From assembly GCF_900188405.1 (NCBI RefSeq), contig NZ_FZOF01000020.1:108842-172841 (forward strand): a stretch of DNA of 64,000 bases, written 5' to 3'. The translations under genes were made by a program, and so were the position numbers. Below the pieces are notes generated by a model that saw only the letters and a program-made list of their open reading frames with translations, did not search any database and had not been told where the DNA came from. Position 1 is the first letter of the stretch, and every line of letters begins with the position of its first letter. This DNA comes from Actinacidiphila glaucinigra. GTDB lineage: Bacteria; Actinomycetota; Actinomycetes; Streptomycetales; Streptomycetaceae. Shown here piece after piece: positions 9,861-15,108 of the stretch.

Positions 9861-10651
9861 TCCTCCCAGCCGAGGAGCGCGCCGAGCTGTGAGCCACCCG
9901 CAGCCAGGGGTATGTCCTCGGCCGATGCTCCGTCACGGAGGGAGACGACCCGGTCCGCGGTGGCGGCGACGCGTTCGTCATGGGTGACGAGTACGAGGGT
10001 CTGTCCGGTGGCCCGCAGGTCGGCGAAGAGGCGCAGGACGTCATGGGTCGCGGCGGTGTCGAGGTTCCCGGTGGGCTCGTCCGCGAGGACCACAAGCGGC
10101 TCGTTCACCAGGGCGCGGGCGACGGCGACCCGCTGCCGCTGACCGCCGGACAGCTGGGACGGCAGGTGCCGGCCCCGGTCCGCGAGCCCGACACGGTCAA
10201 GAAGGGCGGCGGCGCGACGGCGAGCGGTACGCGGCGAGTCACCGGCGAGCAGCGCGGGCAACTCGACGTTCTCGGCTGCGGTCAGCTCGTCCATCAGGTG
10301 GAAATCCTGGTGCACGAAGCCGACGGCACGGCGCCGCAGACGGGCAAGCGCGCGTTCGCCGAGCAGGTCGATGCGCTGCCCGCCGAGCCACACCTCACCC
10401 TCGTCGGGCCGGTCGAGGCCGCCCAGCAGCTGCAACAGCGTCGACTTGCCGCAGCCGCTGGGACCGGTAACAGCCAGCGTCTGCCCGACAGGTATGTCGA
10501 GGTCGACCCCGTCGACGGCCACAACCGTGCTCACGCCCTGCCCGTAGACCCGCGACAGGCCAACGGCGCGCAGCACCGGACCTGCGCTTTCGTCCCCGGT
10601 GTCTCCGCGCCGGGTCTGCCCTCTGCCCCACCGGCCGCCTCGTGTCGTCAT
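9857..10651 (-). CDS. ABC transporter ATP-binding protein, LolD/MacB type
   Basis: The start chosen is the ATG at 10651, which overlaps the PadR stop as ATGA and has a GGAGG-like site upstream; a longer in-frame start at 10705 lies inside padR. The protein has about 264 residues with Walker A GPSGCGKST, Q-loop FVHQDFHLM, signature LSGGQRQRVAVARAL, Walker B VVLADEPTGNLD and switch His in VTHDE. The TGNLD sequence after Walker B is typical of ATPases that pair with FtsX-like permeases, which is the gene immediately downstream. Confidence 0.93.
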   Translation of the reverse strand: MTTRGGRWGRGQTRRGDTGDESAGPVLRAVGLSRVYGQGVSTVVAVDGVDLDIPVGQTLAVTGPSGCGKSTLLQLLGGLDRPDEGEVWLGGQRIDLLGERALARLRRRAVGFVHQDFHLMDELTAAENVELPALLAGDSPRTARRRAAALLDRVGLADRGRHLPSQLSGGQRQRVAVARALVNEPLVVLADEPTGNLDTAATHDVLRLFADLRATGQTLVLVTHDERVAATADRVVSLRDGASAEDIPLAAGGSQLGALLGWEE

Positions 10652-11190
10652 CCGTTCCCTCCGCCTTTCCCGTGCGGGGCGCGGGCAGACCAGGTCCGCT
10701 CGCACGCCTCCAACCAGCGCAGATCGGCCTGCAATCGGAGCGCTACGCCCTCCAGGAGCAGCCCGGCCTCCGAGTCCGTACCGTGAGTGAGGACGGCGTG
10801 CTGAGCCTCGGCGAGGCTGCGCCTCAGCTCGCGGCGCCGGGCCTCGACGAGCGCGAGCGGCTCTGCCATGCCCGACTCGGCGGCGGCCACCAGCTTCAGA
10901 TGGAACTCCGGCACGTCCGCTCTGGGCCCGACGCCCTCAGTCATCCACGCGGCAACCCGCTCCTGCCCGGCCGCGGTCAGCGCATAGACCTTGCGCCGCG
11001 GGCCACGCAGTGGCGCGTCCTCACGCTCCTGGACGACCAGACCCGCCTTTTCGAGCCGGGTGAGCGTCACATAGATCTGCCCCGCGTTCAGCGTCTCCCC
11101 CAACGGCCCGAGCGCCGCTACCAACCGCCTGCGCAGGTCGTACCCGTGCGATGGCTCCTTGGTCAACAGCGCCAGCACCACGTCCTGCAC
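10648..11190 (-). CDS. PadR family transcriptional regulator
   Basis: The protein has 180 residues. It starts at GTG 11190 with AGGAGGG about 7 bases upstream. The N-terminal PadR winged helix is clear (VLALLTKEPSHGYDLRRRL, then GQIYVTLTRLEKAGLV), followed by RKVYALTAAG and a C-terminal helical dimerisation part. It is first in the padR-ATPase-permease operon and is translationally coupled to it. It most likely represses its own operon and responds to a compound exported by the transporter, as for LmrR-like PadR proteins. The promoter region 11191-11260 contains a short palindrome TTAGCTAA at 11228-11235, which could be part of an operator. Confidence 0.9.
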   Translation of the reverse strand: MQDVVLALLTKEPSHGYDLRRRLVAALGPLGETLNAGQIYVTLTRLEKAGLVVQEREDAPLRGPRRKVYALTAAGQERVAAWMTEGVGPRADVPEFHLKLVAAAESGMAEPLALVEARRRELRRSLAEAQHAVLTHGTDSEAGLLLEGVALRLQADLRWLEACERTWSARAPHGKGGGNG

Positions 11191-11272
11191 GGACCACCCT
11201 CCTCTGCGCCACTCAATGAATAGCGGTTAGCTAAAAGCCGCGTCAAACCGGGCCCTTAAACTGCGCTCCCAT

Positions 11273-11394
11273 CTTCAAGAAACCTTCGTTTTCTGAAGAT
11301 CACCGGGTGAAGATTCCGGCACCCCGCAGAGCCTTCAAAAACCCCTTCAAGAACCTGGGTCATTCAAGAAACTCAGACCACCGTTTTCTGACAT
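11273..11394. other. res-like recombination region upstream of resolvase
   Basis: Two imperfect inverted repeats made from the same half-site flank a middle region. Subsite A spans 11273-11298: CTTCAAGAAAC and, inverted, CTTCAGAAAAC around a 4-bp centre. Subsite C spans 11361-11394: CATTCAAGAAAC and, inverted, GTCAGAAAAC with a wider centre. Between them, CCTTCAAAAAC and CCTTCAAGAAC at 11332-11355 look like further half-sites in direct orientation. Three subsites of about 25-35 bp directly before a Tn3-type resolvase gene is the known layout of res. The region probably also contains the resolvase promoter, so resolvase binding would be autoregulatory. Confidence 0.65.
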
Positions 11395-11405
11395 GATCCG
11401 GGGTC

Positions 11406-12077
11406 ATGAGTGACCTTTCAGGGCCATCCGGCCATCCCGAACTCTTCGTCGCCGAGCCACTCGTCCGCACCGAGATCAAGATCGGGTATGCGCGGGTGTC
11501 GACCGGCGGACAAAGGCTCGAACGGCAGATCGACGCGCTCACCGCCGCCGGGTGCCGCAAGATCTTCTCCGACAAGAAGTCCGGCAAGACCGACCTGCGC
11601 CCCGAACTCAAGGCATGCCACGCCTTCCTCGACGCCGGCGACACCCTCGTAGTCCCCTCACTCGACCGCTATGGCCGCAGCCTCCAGGACCTCATCAACA
11701 TGGTCGCCGCCCTGCGCGAGCGCGGCATCGGCTTCACCTCGCTGCACGAGAACCTCGACACCACCACCCCCGGCGGCCGGCTCGTCTTCCACGTCTTCGC
11801 CGCTCTCGCCGAGTTCATCCGCGAACTCATCGTCCAGGGCACCCGCGAGGGCCTGGCCGCCGCCCGCGCCCGCGGCCGGGTCGGCGGACGCCCCACCGTC
11901 GCCACCGAGGAAGTCATCCGTGCGGCCCGCGACCTGCTGCCCGATCCTGGCCGCTCGATCACCTCGATCGCCAAACTACTGGGCGTCTCCCCGGGCACCC
12001 TCTACAACCACATCCCGGACCTGCGGGAACTGCGCGCCGGAGCCGTGCCCCGGCAGCTTGAAGCCTCCGCGAAGTAG
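11406..12077 (+). CDS. tnpR: Tn3-family serine resolvase
   Basis: The 223-residue protein has the resolvase/invertase catalytic domain with the nucleophile Ser in IGYARVSTGGQ (about residue 32), the arginine-containing LDRYGRS motif and the long E-helix (FVFHVFAALAEF-like segment, then RELI). A C-terminal helix-turn-helix follows (SITSIAKLLGVSPGTLYNH). It resolves transposition cointegrates at the adjacent res site. The ATG at 11406 is used; the first 20 or so residues are an extension before the conserved IKIGYARVS. The gene ends 15 bp before the right terminal repeat. It carries no second frame or stop and looks intact. Confidence 0.93.
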   Translation: MSDLSGPSGHPELFVAEPLVRTEIKIGYARVSTGGQRLERQIDALTAAGCRKIFSDKKSGKTDLRPELKACHAFLDAGDTLVVPSLDRYGRSLQDLINMVAALRERGIGFTSLHENLDTTTPGGRLVFHVFAALAEFIRELIVQGTREGLAAARARGRVGGRPTVATEEVIRAARDLLPDPGRSITSIAKLLGVSPGTLYNHIPDLRELRAGAVPRQLEASAK

Positions 12078-12091
12078 CCCAGCCTCAGCAA

Positions 12092-12135
12092 GATCAATCT
12101 CAGCGGCACTTTCTGTACCGCAACTACTCACACCC
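12092..12135 (-). repeat. right terminal inverted repeat of Tn3 element
   Basis: Read on the minus strand it begins GGGTGTGAGTAGTTG and is the partner of 4783-4826 (37 of 44 positions the same by hand alignment). The sequence right after it, GGATT at 12136-12140, repeats the GGATT at 4776-4780 and fits a 5-bp target duplication. The end lies 62 bp before the first tRNA-like gene. Confidence 0.85.
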
Positions 12136-12180
12136 GGATTGGCCGGTGGGACCTGCCTGCGGGGGATTCCGCCGTGGCGG

Positions 12181-12186
12181 TACGAT
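12181..12186 (+). promoter_or_regulatory. possible -10 box before the tRNA-like array
   Basis: TACGAT at 12181-12186 is a good actinobacterial -10 hexamer and would place a transcription start at about 12193, immediately before the first tRNA-like gene. No convincing -35 is seen 16-18 bp upstream. The transposon boundary at 12135 is only 45 bp away, so the original upstream promoter context may have been cut. Confidence 0.4.
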
Positions 12187-12197
12187 CGGGCCGATGC

Positions 12198-12270
12198 CCG
12201 GGCGTAGCGCAGAGGCAGGCGCACCGCCTTGCCAAGGCGAATCACGCCGGTTCGAATCCGGCCGTCCGGG
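12198..12270 (+). tRNA. tRNA-like gene 1, anticodon loop TTGCCAA (GCC, Gly-like)
   Basis: The cloverleaf can be drawn by hand: D stem GCGC/GCGC with loop AGAGGCAG, anticodon stem CCGCC/GGCGA with a C-A mismatch at the base, loop TTGCCAA (12229-12235), variable loop ATCAC, and T arm GCCGG-TTCGAAT-CCGGC. The seven pairs next to the T arm are CCGGGCG/CGTCCGG. The flanking TGC (12195-12197) and GCA (12270-12272) also pair, giving 10 acceptor pairs from 12195 to 12272 with one G-U. No CCA is encoded. The anticodon loop is that of a Gly(GCC) tRNA, while the body is shared with the other three genes. Whether it is charged and used in translation is unknown. Confidence 0.65.
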
Positions 12271-12284
12271 CAGCGCAGGCACAC

Positions 12285-12356
12285 GGGCCCGTAGGGCAGA
12301 GGCAGACCCGCCGCCCTCTCAAGGCGGATACGCCGGTTCGAATCCGGCCGGGCCCC
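12285..12356 (+). tRNA. tRNA-like gene 2, anticodon CTC (Glu-like)
   Basis: It has a perfect seven-pair acceptor GGGCCCG/CGGGCCC, D stem GGGC/ACCC with a C-A mismatch, loop AGAGGCAG, anticodon stem CCGCC/GGCGG and loop CTCTCAA (12316-12322). A four-base variable loop and the T arm shared by all four genes follow. The anticodon arm is the one I recall for the ordinary Streptomyces Glu(CTC) tRNA, but the D arm is not. The base after the acceptor is C, an unusual discriminator, and no CCA is encoded. It begins 12 bases after the extended helix of gene 1. Confidence 0.65.
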
Positions 12357-12376
12357 CGATAGGATCATCGCAATGC

Positions 12377-12448
12377 CCGGATGTAGCGCAGAGGCAGGCG
12401 CCCCGTCTCCGCAACGGGATCACGCCGGTTCGAATCCGGCCGTCCGGG
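12377..12448 (+). tRNA. tRNA-like gene 3, anticodon loop CTCCGCA (CCG, Arg-like)
   Basis: The body is nearly the same as gene 1: acceptor CCGGATG/CGTCCGG extended by TGC/GCA to 10 pairs (12374-12450), D stem GCGC/GCGC and loop AGAGGCAG. The anticodon stem CCCGT/ACGGG follows the D stem with no base at position 26. The loop is CTCCGCA (12407-12413), variable loop ATCAC, and the common T arm follows. Position 26 is nearly always present in elongator tRNAs, so its absence is one of several hints that these may not be ordinary translation tRNAs. No CCA is encoded. Confidence 0.6.
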
Positions 12449-12463
12449 CAGTCGGGGGCACAC

Positions 12464-12536
12464 GGATCCGTAGCGCAGAGGCAGGCGCCGCCGCCTAGGC
12501 AAGGCGGATACGCCGGTTCGAATCCGGCCGGATCCA
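12464..12536 (+). tRNA. tRNA-like gene 4, loop TAGGCAA without U33
   Basis: The acceptor is a perfect GGATCCG/CGGATCC with discriminator A, D stem GCGC/GCGC, loop AGAGGCAG, then two bases (CG) where one is normal, anticodon stem CCGCC/GGCGG, loop TAGGCAA (12496-12502), variable loop ATAC and the common T arm. By position the anticodon would be GGC (Ala), but base 33 is A instead of the near-universal U, so the identity is uncertain. The gene ends 30 bp before the GTG of the zinc-finger/SDR gene on the same strand. Confidence 0.55.
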
Positions 12537-12566
12537 CCGGGCGGTGCCGGAGAACGGGCAGGGGCA

Positions 12567-13928
12567 GTGGGGGACACGGGCGGCATCACGGAGGCGGAAC
12601 TCGCGGCCTTCGACGCGGTGGTCGGCAGGCTGCGCGAACTGCCCGTGGACGACCCGGTACGGCTGCGCGCCGAGCAGGTGGCCGCCTCCTTCGCACGTGA
12701 CGGACGGCTGCGGCGCAGGAAGACCCGGCGAGAGGACCGCGCCACCGCGGACGCGGAGGTCGTGGCGGCCACCGCGACCGGCGCGCGGGAACGCCGCGAG
12801 GACGCCCCCCTCGACGAGATCCCGGCGGGCGGCGCCGCGGGGGAGTTCGCCAGGCCCCGACGCTGCTACGTCTGCAAGTCCCCCTACCGGCGGGCGGACG
12901 CGTTCTACCACCTGCTCTGCCCCGACTGCGCCGTGGACAACACCGCGCTCCGGCGGGCCCGCACCGACCTCACCGGCCGGCGTGCGCTGCTGACCGGCGG
13001 CCGCGTCAAGATCGGCTTCCAGCTGGCCCTGATGATGCTGCGGGACGGCGCCGAGCTCCTGGTCACCAGCCGCTTCCCACGCGACACACTGCGCCGCTTC
13101 ACCGAGGCGCCCGGCAGCGAGCGATGGCTTGACCGGCTCACCGTCGTCGCCGTCGACCTGCGCGACCCCCGCCAGGTCGTCGGCCTGTGCGAACGGCTCC
13201 GCGAGACCGGTGAGCCGCTCGACATCCTGGTCAACAACGCGGCCCAGACCGTCCGGCGGCCCCCCGAGTCGTACGCGGCCCTCACCGCGGGCGAACGCGC
13301 GCCGCTGCCCGCCGGGCCGCGGGCCGGGGCGATACTCACCGCCCCCGGCTTCGGCACCGTCCACGTGCTGCCGGCCGCGGCCGGGCCCACCGCCGAACTC
13401 TCGCTGGCCGAGACCGACGAGGCCGGGCTGCTGCCCGACACCGCCCCCCGGAACTCCTGGTCGGCGGAGCTCGGCGGCCTCGACCCGGCCGAGCTGCTGG
13501 AGACCCAGCTCGTCAACTCCCTGGCCCCCGCGCTGCTCTGCGACCGACTGCTGCCCCTGCTGCTCGCGTCCCCCCGGCCACGCCGCTACATCGTCAACGT
13601 CACCGCCGTCGAAGGCCGCTTCGCGGTGCGCAACAAGACCGCCGGCCATCCGCACACCAACATGGCCAAGGCTGCCCTCAACATGCTGACCCGCACCAGC
13701 GGGCCCGCGCTCGCGGCGCAGGGCGTCCACATGTGCAGCGTCGACACCGGCTGGATCACCGACGAGAACCCGCTGCCGAAGAAGAACCGGCTGGCCGGCC
13801 AGGGCTTCCGCACCCCCCTGGACATCGTGGACGGCGCGGCCCGGGTCTACGACCCGATCGTGCGCGGAGAGGCCGGACACCCGGTCTCCGGGGTCTTCCT
13901 CAAGGACTACCGGGAAGCCGAATGGTGA
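12567..13928 (+). CDS. zinc-finger plus SDR-fold protein, catalytic Tyr apparently replaced
   Basis: The 453-residue protein has three parts. A charged helical N-terminus spans about 1-95. A four-cysteine ribbon follows (CYVCKSPY, then LLCPDCA, about 98-122). A short-chain dehydrogenase fold begins at LTGRRALLTGGRVKIG (about 135-150), whose glycine-rich turn keeps the NAD(P)-binding pattern, with DLR and LVNNAAQ also present. At the catalytic site, where SDRs have YxxxK, it reads TNMAK: the Lys is kept but the Tyr position is Thr. It may therefore bind a dinucleotide without acting as a normal oxidoreductase. The start is GTG 12567, 30 bp after the tRNA-like array and on the same strand. The LRR gene follows after one base, so the two are coupled. 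Confidence 0.85.
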   Translation: MGDTGGITEAELAAFDAVVGRLRELPVDDPVRLRAEQVAASFARDGRLRRRKTRREDRATADAEVVAATATGARERREDAPLDEIPAGGAAGEFARPRRCYVCKSPYRRADAFYHLLCPDCAVDNTALRRARTDLTGRRALLTGGRVKIGFQLALMMLRDGAELLVTSRFPRDTLRRFTEAPGSERWLDRLTVVAVDLRDPRQVVGLCERLRETGEPLDILVNNAAQTVRRPPESYAALTAGERAPLPAGPRAGAILTAPGFGTVHVLPAAAGPTAELSLAETDEAGLLPDTAPRNSWSAELGGLDPAELLETQLVNSLAPALLCDRLLPLLLASPRPRRYIVNVTAVEGRFAVRNKTAGHPHTNMAKAALNMLTRTSGPALAAQGVHMCSVDTGWITDENPLPKKNRLAGQGFRTPLDIVDGAARVYDPIVRGEAGHPVSGVFLKDYREAEW

Positions 13929-13929
13929 C

Positions 13930-15108
13930 ATGACGGACGACCTGCCGCCCTACGCGGGTGTCCCCGCGGTCGTGCCGCGCCCGCACGCCGACCTCGAACC
14001 GCTGCTCGGCTGGCTGCGCGGCGGGGAAGGCGCGGCCGAACGCCGGGACTTCCCGGCCGGGACCGCGCTGCCCGACGGGCGCCTCGATCTGTGCAAACAG
14101 GCACTGGGCCCGGAGGGGGCGGCAGCCGTCGCCGAGGCCCTGCGCCAGGCACCCGCGACCGGTGCCGTACGCCACCTGCTGCTCGGCACCGACGGGCTGG
14201 GCGACGCGGGTGCCGCCGCCGTCGCCGAACGCACCCAGGGCACGGGTGTCGAGACGCTCTACCTGGGCTGCAACGGCATCACGGCGGGCGGCGCCTGCCG
14301 CATCGCCGACAACCTGCGGGCCTCGCCCCAGGCCGTCACAGGGGTCTGGCTCAAGCGCAACCCGCTCGGCGGCGGCGCGGGTGAGGCCGGCGCCGGACTC
14401 GTGGAAGCGGCACGCTCGTTGCGCACCCTGGATCTGGTGCAGACCGGACTCGACCCGGCGGGCCTCGCCGTCCTGGCCGACGCGCTCGTCGCCGCGGCCC
14501 GCTCGGGACGGGCCGTGGAGCGGCTGTTCGTCGGCGGCAACGCCCTCGGCACGGCCGGCGCGGCCTGCCTGACCACCCTCCTCACGACGGGAGCGGTCGC
14601 CGAACTGTACGTGTCGGCCGCCCGACTTGGCGATGCGGGCGCCCTCCTGCTCGCCGAGGCCCTCGCCCGGGCGCCGTACGGCCGGCTCACCCGGCTCTCC
14701 GTGGCCAGCAACGGCATCGGGCCGGCGGCCTGCGCCCGACTGGTCGCCGCCGCCGCGGCCGCCGGTGTGGAACTCCTCGACCTCGGGCGGGTCAAGGCCG
14801 CCCGCGTCCTGGACGCCGGGGACAACCGGGTCGACGCCGAGGCGGCCGCCGAGATGGCCGCGGCGCTGGGCTCGGCGCCGCACCGGCTGACCCATCTCGT
14901 ACTGGCCCACACCGGAATGCGCAGCCGGGAGGCGCACCGTCTGCTCGACGCCGCACCGGGGGCGGCGACCGCGACCCGCTACGTCCTCGGCAAGGGCATC
15001 GCGACCAGCGTCCGGCGGCGGATCGACGCGCTCAGCGCGCACCTGCCGCCGCCGGCCCTGCCCGCGGACGTGGCCGCCGTGCGCAGCGTCCACCGCACCC
15101 CGCGCTGA
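13930..15108 (+). CDS. leucine-rich-repeat protein, ribonuclease-inhibitor/GALA type
   Basis: The protein has 392 residues. From about residue 45 to 330 it is a series of 26-30-residue repeats of the RNI type, recognisable by cores such as VETLYLGCNGITAGGA, VERLFVGGNALGTAGA and LTRLSVASNGIGPAAC. Such solenoids are protein-protein (sometimes RNA-protein) interaction surfaces. No signal peptide or membrane segment is present, so it is probably cytoplasmic. It starts one base after the SDR stop. Its stop TGA abuts the stop of the convergent AAA+ gene (TGATCA at 15106-15111). It is likely to be the binding or scaffold part of the neighbouring system. Confidence 0.85.
   Translation: MTDDLPPYAGVPAVVPRPHADLEPLLGWLRGGEGAAERRDFPAGTALPDGRLDLCKQALGPEGAAAVAEALRQAPATGAVRHLLLGTDGLGDAGAAAVAERTQGTGVETLYLGCNGITAGGACRIADNLRASPQAVTGVWLKRNPLGGGAGEAGAGLVEAARSLRTLDLVQTGLDPAGLAVLADALVAAARSGRAVERLFVGGNALGTAGAACLTTLLTTGAVAELYVSAARLGDAGALLLAEALARAPYGRLTRLSVASNGIGPAACARLVAAAAAAGVELLDLGRVKAARVLDAGDNRVDAEAAAEMAAALGSAPHRLTHLVLAHTGMRSREAHRLLDAAPGAATATRYVLGKGIATSVRRRIDALSAHLPPPALPADVAAVRSVHRTPR

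Larger units (their letters stand above)
4781..12135. mobile_element. Tn3-family transposon carrying a PadR/ABC-transporter passenger operon
   Basis: The element is about 7.35 kb. It is bounded by matching inverted ends (4783-4826 and 12092-12135) and flanked by GGATT at 4776-4780 and 12136-12140, the 5-bp target duplication length usual for Tn3. From left to right it holds tnpA (+), an FtsX-like permease (-), an ABC ATPase (-), a PadR regulator (-), a res-like region and a serine resolvase (+). The passenger genes lie between tnpA and the resolvase. On the left side two extra bases (GC) sit between the GGATT copy and the first base of the shared repeat, so that end is not perfectly resolved. 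Confidence 0.85.

Noticed and set aside
12464..12536. Amber-suppressor tRNA that could read the TAG in tnpA
   Set aside because: CTA occurs at the edge of the anticodon stem-loop but cannot be placed at positions 34-36 in any reasonable fold.
12181..12540. CRISPR array (repeats with spacers)
   Set aside because: The repeated parts are D and T arms of cloverleaf-forming genes, with only four units and no cas genes.
12319..12772. Minus-strand frames reading DPAGFEPAYPP and GRIRTGV repeats
   Set aside because: These are translations of the tRNA T arms (GGTTCGAATCC), a well-known false-protein signature.
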